Source: Corallococcus praedator (GTDB lineage: Bacteria > Myxococcota > Myxococcia > Myxococcales > Myxococcaceae). From it: DNA of 32,390 bases. The stretch is taken from the NCBI RefSeq assembly GCF_003612125.1, contig NZ_RAWI01000061.1, forward strand, positions 1-32,390, written 5' to 3'. This document shows positions 14,029 through 21,720 of the stretch, one piece after another. Position 1 is the first letter of the stretch. The number at the start of each line of letters is the position of its first letter. The notes beneath the pieces were generated by a model, which did not search any database, was not told where the DNA came from, and was given only the letters and a program-made list of their open reading frames with translations. The translations under genes were made by a program, and so were the position numbers.

Positions 14029-15698
14029 CTGCTCCGGGGATCCACCGCCACCCGCCGGACGGTCCACGGCGGGAGCGGCACGGTGGTCTGCACCGTCGCG
14101 GACACGGGCTCCAGTCCGTAGGAGACGGTGACACGCTGACGCTGCTCCGGGGCCTCCCCCTGGAGCTCCAGTTCCACCACACAGGGATACACGGTGCCCG
14201 TTGTCGTCTTCTGCGTCACGGTCAATGACAGCGCATCCTCCTCACGCCACTCCACCTGGAAGAAGGGCCAATCCGGCTCCCCTTCCCCATCCACCCAGGT
14301 CTCGAAGTAGCGCTGGAGACTGACGCCAGACGCACCTTCGAGCGCGGCGCGAAGGTCCTCGATGCTCCGCGCACCCGGCTCGGCCAGGAACGACTGGAGC
14401 GCGGCGAGCACGGGGGCCCGGCCCAGCAGTGACTCCAGTTGCAAGAGGAGGATCATCGGCCCCGAGCCGTAGATGTCATTGACGAAGGAGATGAAGGGCG
14501 GCGCCGGTTCGTCCGCAGGACGCAGGTAATAGGACGTCGTGCGGGCCAGCCGGTCCCAGTACGCGAGCGTGGATGCCGCCTCGCCGTCCCGGTGTTCGTC
14601 CTCATAGACATACGTGAGGTATTCAGCCACCGACTCCTTCCACGGATAGTCCTGGGCGCTGGCCAGGGTGGTCCGGTTGCCGGCCCACTGGTGCACCACC
14701 TCGTGCATCCACGTGTGCAGCGTCATGTTGGCGTAGTCCTTCGGCAACAGCGGCAGGTTGTCGCGCAGGAGGATGTTGGCCGGATGCTCCATGCCCAGCC
14801 ACTCCGTGGGCGCTGACGCCACGCGCAGCTCGCGGCCATACGGAAGCGGACCGAAACGCGCGATCATCCACCTCAAGAAATCCTCCATCACCGCCGCGTC
14901 CAGTGCCGGCCCCAGCAGGCCACCCGGAGCCTCATAGAGCTCCACCAAGGCCACGTCCGAGTCCACCAGCCGCGTGCGCTTCCACGCCGGGAGGGAGGCC
15001 ACCATGAAGGAGGAGTACGTGGGCGCCGGCGTCTCCAGCAGCTCGCAACGTGTATGGGTTTCATCCCGCCGCGACAGGCGTCCGGGGCACAGCACCACCT
15101 CCCCCGACGCATGCTTCACGTCGAACGTAAAGCGCGCGAGCCGCGCGGGCGCGTCATCACATGGGCCAAAGAGGTCGCAGGACTCCAACCACCCCAGCAG
15201 GTACGAGAAGTCTCCGCCGACGACCGGACGGCGGGAGAACCCCACCTGCGTCGACAGGTGCGTGGCTTCCGGGACGACATACTGGCTGTCGAGGAAGAGC
15301 GGCCCTCCTTCGTACCACCCGCAGAGTTCCAGCCTCCCTTCCGCCGTGCGCATGCGCGTGGGAGCCCCGCCCTGCCATCGCACGCCCGTCACCCCCTCCG
15401 GGGCCGGGATGGACAGACACCCTTCGCCCTCATCTTGCTCCTTCACGTCCAGCCACAGCCGGGAGCGGGCCTCCCGCGTCGTGAGGTCGAAGGTGTAGTC
15501 GTAGCGCTCCACCGCGTAGGTCAAAGCCCTCGGAGGAGCGTCCGGAGGAGGAGGGGGTGTGGCAGGCGGCTCCGGCGCTTCGCACCCCAGGCCCAGGACG
15601 ACGACGACGAACAGGAGCGGCGGGACGCGGCACAGCAAGGACAGGGGTTCGGGCACACAACGGATACGGACCCTGCCCCCCGCGCCGGTCACCGCCAT
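13965..15698 (-). CDS. M1-family-like metallopeptidase lipoprotein
   Basis: The protein (577 residues from the ATG at 15698) has a hydrophobic leader ending LFVVVVLGLGC and a Pro-rich spacer, suggesting a lipoprotein with an imperfect lipobox. The catalytic core shows HEVVHQW (His332, Glu333, His336) followed after exactly 18 residues by Glu355, the HExxH-x18-E zinc signature of M1 peptidases. The exopeptidase motif (normally GxMEN) appears as WLGMEHPAN (about 301-308). A beta-rich N-terminal domain with several Cys precedes the core. The start must lie downstream of the terminator at 15700-15730; a GTG at 15656 would give a shorter leader and is equally possible. The last 19 residues ([19 protein letters not shown]) are encoded by repeat copy B and are probably not original to the family. 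Confidence 0.85.
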   Translation of the reverse strand: MAVTGAGGRVRIRCVPEPLSLLCRVPPLLFVVVVLGLGCEAPEPPATPPPPPDAPPRALTYAVERYDYTFDLTTREARSRLWLDVKEQDEGEGCLSIPAPEGVTGVRWQGGAPTRMRTAEGRLELCGWYEGGPLFLDSQYVVPEATHLSTQVGFSRRPVVGGDFSYLLGWLESCDLFGPCDDAPARLARFTFDVKHASGEVVLCPGRLSRRDETHTRCELLETPAPTYSSFMVASLPAWKRTRLVDSDVALVELYEAPGGLLGPALDAAVMEDFLRWMIARFGPLPYGRELRVASAPTEWLGMEHPANILLRDNLPLLPKDYANMTLHTWMHEVVHQWAGNRTTLASAQDYPWKESVAEYLTYVYEDEHRDGEAASTLAYWDRLARTTSYYLRPADEPAPPFISFVNDIYGSGPMILLLQLESLLGRAPVLAALQSFLAEPGARSIEDLRAALEGASGVSLQRYFETWVDGEGEPDWPFFQVEWREEDALSLTVTQKTTTGTVYPCVVELELQGEAPEQRQRVTVSYGLEPVSATVQTTVPLPPWTVRRVAVDPRSRVVNRRSAGLLREPALIQRRL

Positions 15699-15699
15699 G

Positions 15700-15736
15700 A
15701 AAAAAGGGGCGGCCGTCGTCCGGCCGCCCCTCCCCT
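15700..15736 (-). terminator. Intrinsic terminator of the GH3 gene
   Basis: GGGGCGGCCG (15706-15715) and CGGCCGCCCC (15721-15730) form a perfect 10-bp stem with a 5-base loop. On the minus strand the stem is followed by six T (complement of A at 15700-15705). It lies about 28 bp after the GH3 stop, a textbook Rho-independent terminator that closes the glucan locus. Confidence 0.92.
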
Positions 15737-15757
15737 TCACCTCAAACCCTCACCCGC

Positions 15758-18700
15758 CTACTTCGTGAAGGTGACGGGGCCGGAGGACAGCGTGGTGTTG
15801 TTCGCGCCGTCCACCGCGCGCACGCGCCACGTGTGCGTGCCCGTGGACAGCCCGTTCACCGTCGTCTGCTCGGTGCCCACGCCGTACACCTCGAACTCCC
15901 ACAGCGAGTAGCCGTAGGCCGTCGCACGCTGCACACCTCGCATGCGCACATAACGGCCCACGCCGGTGAGGCCCGTCCAGTCGTCGATGCCACCGTCGCC
16001 GGTGTCCACCGTCTTCAGCGCCACCCAGTTGGTCGCGCCGTCCAGCGACGTCTCCAGGACGTAGCGCCGGCCGTACGCGGCCTCCCAGTTCAGCAGGATG
16101 CGCTTGAGGGAGTAGATGGCGCCCAGGTCCACCGTGATGGAGTCGGTGTCACCCGTCGTCGCCGTGCCGACGCTCGACCAGCGCGTCGTCAGGCTGCCGT
16201 CCACCGCGTCGTTCGGGCTGCCGAACTCGGACGAGGTGGCCGCCACGTTCTTGCCCCTCGCCAGGTTCGTCCCGGCCGGGGTCGCCGCGCTCCGGAGGAT
16301 GGTCGGGGTGCGGTCCGCGTTGTCCACGATGAGCACGTACTCCGACACGCCCGCGCCCACGTCCGTGGTCTGCTCCCAGATGAAGCGCGTGGACGTGCCC
16401 GGCACCGCCTGGCCCGCCGACGGCGACAGCGCCGCGAAGGCCGCCGGAGGCGTCGTGTCGTTCAGCGTGAAGGTGAACGTGGGCGACTGCGTCACCCCGT
16501 TCGCCCAGTTGAACGCCTTGACGAACCAGGTGTGCGTCCCGTTCGCCAGCTTCAGGCTCTCCAGCGGAGCGGACGGCGTCTTGGTGATCGCCACCGGCGC
16601 GGGGTTGCCGTCGATGAAGACCTCGTAGCGCTGGATGCCCGTCTGAGGATCGCTGCTGGCATTCCAGGTGAACGCCGGCCGCGTGCCGGTGATGACCAGG
16701 TTGTTCGCCGGCGTCAGCAGGCTGAACGCCACCGGCGCCGTCGCATCCGTCAGGCCAAAGCCCTGGATGCCCGCGCCATACTGGAACAGCGGGTTGCCGT
16801 AGATGGGCTCGATGTGCTGGCCCAAGGCGATCTTGGAGCGGATCGTCGCCCGCTCCGCGTCCGTCGCGCCCAGGTCGTAGGGCAGATCCCAGCGCTCCAA
16901 CTGGCCGCTCTCCACGTCCGTGCCCACCTGGCTCATGGCGCGCGGCAGCTGCCACGGCGTCTTGCCGCGCGGCAGCACGTCACCGAACAGCACGTCCGCC
17001 ACCGCGAAGCCACCCATGTCACCGGGGCGATAGGCGATGAGGAACGCGTTGGAGATGGGCATTACGTTCGTCAGGACATACGGCCGCGGCATGATCATCA
17101 CCGTGGTCGTGGGGATGCCCCGCGACTTGAAGCTGTTGATGACGCCGAACTGGTCGCCCCACTTCGCGTCGTGGGCCGGGCCAATCGGGTCGCCGGGCAG
17201 GTACGGCTTCTCCTTGTCCCACTCCGTGCCGTGCGTGAAGTAGCTCTCGCCCACCACCACGATGGCCGCGTCCGGCGTCACGCCCGCCGGGGCGTTGTCC
17301 TTGTAGACCGTGAGGCCCGCCGCTTCCGCGCGCGCCTTCACCGCCGCGTAGATGGTCGGGTCGCCGAACTCGTAGCCGTGGAAGTCCGAACGCCAGGTCA
17401 CCATGCAGGACATGTCGTCCGCGCGGGGACCCGCGATGACGATCTTCCCGCCCGCCGGCAGCCGGATGGGCAGCGCGCCGTCGTTCTTGAGCAGCGTCAT
17501 CGCGCCTTGCGAAGCGCGGCGCACCGCGGCCTTGCTGGTCGCCGTGTGCCACTCGGAGGTCCCCGCGGGGCCGTTCTTGTACGGGTCCTCGAAGATGCCC
17601 AGACGGAACTTCAGGTCGAGGATGCGCCGCACCGAATCGTTGATGCGGGAGAGCGGAACCTCGTTCTCGAAGTTGGCCATGGCGGACGGCGTCGCGCCGC
17701 CCATGACGTCCGAACCCGCCGTGGCGGAGCGCACCCACGCGCCGGAAGGCAGCCAGTCCGAGCAGATGACGCCGTCGTAGTTCAGCTTCGTGCGCAGGTA
17801 GTTGAGGATGCCCGGGTTGTCACCCGCGCCGTACCCCTCCGGCCCCAGCAGCCAGCTGCCGGCGTAGCCCGGCATGATGCCGCTGGTGCCCGCCTCGATG
17901 GCCGCGTGCCACGGACGCATGTGGTAGTGGATGGTGGTGCCGTCGTAGGTGATGCCCGCCTCACCGCCGGCGCCCTGCCCCGGCCAGTGCTTCGTCGTCA
18001 CCCAGATGGAGTTCGGGTTCACTTCCGGACCGCCCTGGAGGCCGGCGATCAACGCGCGGGTGATGCCCGACGCCAGCTCGGCGTCCTCGCCGTTGCCCTC
18101 CTGCGTGCGCGGATAGAGGACCTTGGTGTTCACCTCCGCCAGCGGCGACAGCGTGCCGCGGCTGCCAATGGCGATCTGCTCCTTGCGCTGGATGTCACCC
18201 ATCTCATAGACGGTGTCCAGGTCGCGCGAAGCGGCGAGCGCCGGCTGCGTGGGCCAGCTCGTCTTGTAGCCGTGAATGGAGTCACCCGCGTCGATGTGCG
18301 GGATGCCCAGCCGCGTGGCCGCGGACGCCTTCTGGAACATCGGGATGTCCGTGGGAGACAGCGGCCCCATCTGGAAGCCCGCCAGCGGGTACTCCTTGGC
18401 GTCGTAGAACATCTGCATGGCCTTCTCATGCAGCGTCATGCGGCCCAGCAGGTCGTTCACGCGCACGGAGATGGGGTTGCGCCAATCCTCGTACGGCTCG
18501 ATGACGCCGTTCTTGTTCAGGTCGCGCGCGCCATTGATGAGGTTGACGCCGTCCGCCTGCGTCTCCACCGTTGGCAGGTACACGCTGAAGTTGCCGATGT
18601 CCGAGCGCGGCGTGCTGCCCGACAACGTCGCCACCACGTACCACTTGTACGTCCAGCGATCCGGCAGGTCCTCCGTGAAGGTGAAGGACGTGCCCGTCTG

Positions 18701-20260
18701 CGACGCCACCTGCGTGTAGCGATCCAACAGGCTGCCCGGCGCCATCCAGTCGTAGTCGTTGCGCGACAGGTTGACGTAGAGCTTGTAGTTCGTCGCGCCC
18801 GTGACGGGGGCCCACGTCAGCGTGGGACGGCGCGTCGTGGTCACCATCGTGTTGTTCGTCGGCGTCACCAGCCGGAACGAACCCGTCACCGGCAGCGGCG
18901 CGGGCGCCACGTACGGGTCCGGGATGATGGTCGGGTCGCGGGGATCCGTGGGGCCGTTGCCCGTGGAGTAGATCTCCACGTTCCAGTCCGCGCCCTGCAC
19001 CGCCAGCGCGCTGACGGACTGCCCGCGCTGCTGGTTGCCATTGTAGTCCACCACCGCCAGCCGGATGTCCGTGTTGGGCTGGGTGGGAGAGAACTGGTTC
19101 TTCGACAGCGTCACCGTCGTGTTGGGCGGGAACGTGAGCTGGTAGGTGAACGGCCCGGGCGGGTTGCGCACGGACGGCGTGGTGTTGCCCTCCTCCGGCA
19201 CCGGCGTGACGCTGATGGGCGCGGGCGACACGTTGATCTTCGCGTACGCCAGCTCCGGGAAGTTCAGCTTGAGGGTCTGGTTGGTGGTCTGCGTCGGCGG
19301 AGGGTTGGTGCCGCCGGACTGATACACCTCGAAGGCCCACAGCGAATAGCCATACCCGGTGCCACGCTCCGTTCCGCGCATGCGGATGTAGCGGTAGGTG
19401 CCGGAGACGGGGATCTCCCGCCGGCCCGCCACACCGTTGGTCACCGTGTTGAGGGTGACCCACGTGGTGTCGTTGTTGGAGCCGTCAATCGTGTACGTCT
19501 TGCCGTAGGCGCCTTCCCAGTCCAGCACCACCTTGCCCACCACCTGGGAGGACCCCAGGTCCACGCGGATCCACTGGGGATCCACGGCGGGGACGGAGGC
19601 CCAGCGCGTCGTGCCCAGCCCGTCGAAGGCGAAGCCCGGCAGCAGGTACTCGGAGTCACCCTCCACGCTGGACGCCGTGGCCGGCTTGTTCCTCGCCAGG
19701 TCCGTGGTGACGGGCGGAGGCGTGGTGCCCCCCGTCTCGTAGATGGCGAACTCCCAGAGGGAATACCCGAACGCGCCCGAGCGGGCGACGCCCTGCATGC
19801 GGACGTAGCGGCCGGTGGTCCCCGCCGGCAGGGACAGGTCATCCACCGCGCCGTCGCCGTTGGTCACGGTGAGCGCGTCGGTGAAGGTCGTGCCGTTGGC
19901 GGACACCTGGATCTTGTAGCCGGTGGCGTAGCCGGCCTCCCAGGTCAGCACCACGCGCGAGATCGTGCGCGTCTGCCCCAGGTCCACGGTGATCCATTCA
20001 TTGTTCGTGAAGGCACTACCCCAGCGAGTGCCGCCATTGCCGTCCACCGCGTACTCCCCCAGGAAGTTGCCTTCCGCGGAGGACGTCGTCGTGGGGCGGT
20101 TCAGGGCGACGTTCGTCTGGGCCTGGGCCGGTGAAGCGGCCAGCACGGACACCAGCAGCGCGACCGCCGCGAAGGCCCGCTTCAGCCAGACACCGGGGGG
20201 TGCTTCGAGCAGAACTGGCTTTGCGCCCGTTCTTGACAACTCCGCTGAATATTCACACAT
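15758..20260 (-). CDS. Multidomain GH3 beta-glucosidase/exoglucanase with three F5/8C (CBM32-like) domains
   Basis: The 1500-residue exported enzyme starts at an ATG with AAGGAG upstream. The signal peptide (LKRAFAAVALLVSVLAASPAQA) follows an unusually long 27-residue lead; a GTG at residue 24 is an alternative start. Domains: F5/8-type C at about 49-178 and 188-315; a beta-rich linker and Ig/FN3-like module (about 330-565); a DLNKNGVIEPYEDW calcium-loop-like motif at 580; the GH3 N-terminal barrel (about 595-870) with TTKHWPGQG and the presumed nucleophile Asp835 in VICSDW; the GH3 C-terminal domain (about 905-1165); Ig/FN3-like modules (1175-1270, 1271-1325 and 1465-1500); and a third F5/8C (about 1331-1460) lying inside the last module. 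It probably removes glucose from beta-glucan chains at the surface or outside. Last gene of the locus, 215 bp after its neighbour and closed by a strong terminator. Confidence 0.92.
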   Translation of the reverse strand: MCEYSAELSRTGAKPVLLEAPPGVWLKRAFAAVALLVSVLAASPAQAQTNVALNRPTTTSSAEGNFLGEYAVDGNGGTRWGSAFTNNEWITVDLGQTRTISRVVLTWEAGYATGYKIQVSANGTTFTDALTVTNGDGAVDDLSLPAGTTGRYVRMQGVARSGAFGYSLWEFAIYETGGTTPPPVTTDLARNKPATASSVEGDSEYLLPGFAFDGLGTTRWASVPAVDPQWIRVDLGSSQVVGKVVLDWEGAYGKTYTIDGSNNDTTWVTLNTVTNGVAGRREIPVSGTYRYIRMRGTERGTGYGYSLWAFEVYQSGGTNPPPTQTTNQTLKLNFPELAYAKINVSPAPISVTPVPEEGNTTPSVRNPPGPFTYQLTFPPNTTVTLSKNQFSPTQPNTDIRLAVVDYNGNQQRGQSVSALAVQGADWNVEIYSTGNGPTDPRDPTIIPDPYVAPAPLPVTGSFRLVTPTNNTMVTTTRRPTLTWAPVTGATNYKLYVNLSRNDYDWMAPGSLLDRYTQVASQTGTSFTFTEDLPDRWTYKWYVVATLSGSTPRSDIGNFSVYLPTVETQADGVNLINGARDLNKNGVIEPYEDWRNPISVRVNDLLGRMTLHEKAMQMFYDAKEYPLAGFQMGPLSPTDIPMFQKASAATRLGIPHIDAGDSIHGYKTSWPTQPALAASRDLDTVYEMGDIQRKEQIAIGSRGTLSPLAEVNTKVLYPRTQEGNGEDAELASGITRALIAGLQGGPEVNPNSIWVTTKHWPGQGAGGEAGITYDGTTIHYHMRPWHAAIEAGTSGIMPGYAGSWLLGPEGYGAGDNPGILNYLRTKLNYDGVICSDWLPSGAWVRSATAGSDVMGGATPSAMANFENEVPLSRINDSVRRILDLKFRLGIFEDPYKNGPAGTSEWHTATSKAAVRRASQGAMTLLKNDGALPIRLPAGGKIVIAGPRADDMSCMVTWRSDFHGYEFGDPTIYAAVKARAEAAGLTVYKDNAPAGVTPDAAIVVVGESYFTHGTEWDKEKPYLPGDPIGPAHDAKWGDQFGVINSFKSRGIPTTTVMIMPRPYVLTNVMPISNAFLIAYRPGDMGGFAVADVLFGDVLPRGKTPWQLPRAMSQVGTDVESGQLERWDLPYDLGATDAERATIRSKIALGQHIEPIYGNPLFQYGAGIQGFGLTDATAPVAFSLLTPANNLVITGTRPAFTWNASSDPQTGIQRYEVFIDGNPAPVAITKTPSAPLESLKLANGTHTWFVKAFNWANGVTQSPTFTFTLNDTTPPAAFAALSPSAGQAVPGTSTRFIWEQTTDVGAGVSEYVLIVDNADRTPTILRSAATPAGTNLARGKNVAATSSEFGSPNDAVDGSLTTRWSSVGTATTGDTDSITVDLGAIYSLKRILLNWEAAYGRRYVLETSLDGATNWVALKTVDTGDGGIDDWTGLTGVGRYVRMRGVQRATAYGYSLWEFEVYGVGTEQTTVNGLSTGTHTWRVRAVDGANNTTLSSGPVTFTK

Positions 20261-20425
20261 TGGGGGACGACTCCTTGAGTAGGAACACCGTGAGGCATGC
20301 GTCTGGACGCACGACCAGGACGCGCGTCAAACGCAGGGGGACTGCCTGGCTGGAGGAGCTGCTTCCCTGCCCTGACGGCGCTGGACGCGGGGGCGCCGGC
20401 GACGTCACGACAAGGCTCGGGCGTT

Positions 20426-20449
20426 CCGGCTGTCATCCTCGACAGCCGG
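20426..20449 (-). terminator. 9-bp hairpin in the gap before the GH3 gene
   Basis: CCGGCTGTC (20426-20434) and GACAGCCGG (20441-20449) form a perfect stem with a 6-base loop, just after the stop of the CBM-like lipoprotein gene. No T-tract follows, so it may be a Rho-type or attenuating structure, or protect the 3' end of the upstream mRNA. The remaining 20261-20425 stretch contains a GACGCGCGTC palindrome at 20319-20328 and no promoter I would assert. Confidence 0.5.
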
Positions 20450-20475
20450 CCCACCCTCCTGGCACTGCGTCCTGC

Positions 20476-21156
20476 CTAGTTCGCGGTGAAGTACAAGTTG
20501 TCGAGCAGGAGAGACTGACCGGCGGCGCCACCTTCAGCGGCGAAGGTGAACGGTGACGACACGGCATTGAGCTTCAGGCCCGCCGCGGTGAAGTCCGCGA
20601 TGGGGATGGCCAGGTGATGCCACGCACCGTCATTCACGTAGCCGTACTTCGAAGCGGCGAGCGGATAGCCCTTCTCTTCCGTCTTCACGCCGCTGGACAT
20701 GCCGACCTTCACGTTCGCGAAGGCGACGTCCGCGGACTTCATGCTGACGTGGAGCGTCTTCCACGTGTCCAGGTTGCGCACGCTGGTCCAGTGCACGCCG
20801 AAACCCATCCACGGCTTGCCGTTCTGGACGATCTTCGTGGCGAACTTGCCCTCCACGCGGTCCGCCACGGGGTCGAAGATGTCCTCCACATAGACGGTGT
20901 TGTCGTAGAGGTAGAAGTTGGTGTCCACGTTGTCGAGCACCACCTCCTCGGAGTGGCCCGTCTCGTAGAAGATGCCCACCATCAGGCGGCGCTGGCCGTC
21001 CTCGAAGGGGAACGGCCCGGGCAGCACATCCGCGGCGGGCTCTGAACCGCCGTCGGTGTTGTTCCCGATGGGCCCCTGGTCCGAGTAGTCCGCCGGGCCC
21101 GGATCCGGGCGGCAGGCGGACAGCATCAACAGCAATCCCCACAACGGCTTCTTCAT
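20476..21156 (-). CDS. CBM-like lipoprotein
   Basis: The 226-residue lipoprotein (MKKPLWGLLLMLSAC, lipobox LSAC with Cys15) has an acidic/Asn/Gly spacer to about residue 45 and then one beta-rich domain. The segments FYLYDNTVYVEDIF, TWKTLHVSMKSADVAFANVKVGM, GYVNDGAWHHLAIPIADF and the end SLLLDNLYFTAN fit a galactose-binding-like jelly roll of the CBM11/CBM-like kind, in which the D-N-(L/I)-Y-F ending is common. It probably binds glucan at the cell surface or outer membrane. Its ATG overlaps the stop of the preceding lipoprotein gene as ATGA, so the two are probably co-translated. Fold call moderate; ligand inferred from the locus. Confidence 0.75.
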   Translation of the reverse strand: MKKPLWGLLLMLSACRPDPGPADYSDQGPIGNNTDGGSEPAADVLPGPFPFEDGQRRLMVGIFYETGHSEEVVLDNVDTNFYLYDNTVYVEDIFDPVADRVEGKFATKIVQNGKPWMGFGVHWTSVRNLDTWKTLHVSMKSADVAFANVKVGMSSGVKTEEKGYPLAASKYGYVNDGAWHHLAIPIADFTAAGLKLNAVSSPFTFAAEGGAAGQSLLLDNLYFTAN

Positions 21157-21707
21157 GGCTTCACCGCCCGGTCCGCACCACTGGAGGTCTTCACCATCAC
21201 CCAGCCGCCCGTCACCGTGCCGCCCAGCTCCACGACGCCCTTGTACGCGGGCGTCACCAGGTCATAGGCGATGGTGCCGGACGCGTCGTACGTCACCGCG
21301 TCCGGGAAGTTGTCGAGCACGGACTGGAAGGCCTTCACCGCCATCTCCCGCGTCTGCGGAAGGCTGGCCTGATCCGCCAGGCCCCGCTGGTAGATGGCCG
21401 CCAGCTGCACGCCCACGTAGTACTGCGCCTCGCCGTACGGCCCCTGCGCCAGGATGGTGGCCCAGGAGTAGAAGCCCGCCACGGGGCTCGCCCCGGACTG
21501 GATGTCCCACTTCGTCTCGGTGCCCACGCCCGACAGCCGGAAGGGGTTGTACGGGTCGTCCAGGACGGACGTGTTCGGGTAGACGCCCATCAGGGGGTCG
21601 GTGACCACGAAGGTCAGGTCCTCCAGCGAGCGGCCGTAGACGATGGTCGGGTCGTCGTAGCAGCCGGACAGCGACGCCACGGCGGCCACCAGCAGAGCAG
21701 TCCTCAT
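21153..21707 (-). CDS. Small lipoprotein of unknown function in the glucan locus
   Basis: The ATG at 21707 gives a 184-residue lipoprotein (MRTALLVAAVASLSGC, lipobox LSGC with Cys16); a longer frame from 21740 would overlap the upstream gene and bury the signal. The mature part begins YDDPTIVYGRSLEDLTF and contains a helix-rich region (GEAQYYVGVQLAAIYQRGLADQ and TREMAVKAFQSVLDNFPDAV) resembling a short TPR-like or helical-bundle segment, then a Gly/Val-rich end. I do not recognise the family. It sits 13 bp after the GH2-barrel gene and overlaps the CBM-like lipoprotein gene by 4 bp (ATGA), so it is part of the glucan machinery by position. A partner of the barrel protein is a reasonable guess only. 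Confidence 0.75.
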   Translation of the reverse strand: MRTALLVAAVASLSGCYDDPTIVYGRSLEDLTFVVTDPLMGVYPNTSVLDDPYNPFRLSGVGTETKWDIQSGASPVAGFYSWATILAQGPYGEAQYYVGVQLAAIYQRGLADQASLPQTREMAVKAFQSVLDNFPDAVTYDASGTIAYDLVTPAYKGVVELGGTVTGGWVMVKTSSGADRAVKP

Positions 21708-21720
21708 GATGCGTCGTCCC

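Noticed and set aside
15833-20134. A 1433-codon open frame on the plus strand opposite the GH3 gene
   Set aside because: It is Arg/His/Val-rich with no recognisable motif, typical of antisense frames in GC-rich genes; the minus-strand frame has clear GH3 and F5/8C motifs, a signal peptide and a terminator.
20300-20340. Promoter with TTGACG -35 on the minus strand before the GH3 gene
   Set aside because: No convincing -10 at the right spacing; high GC makes the hexamer match weak.
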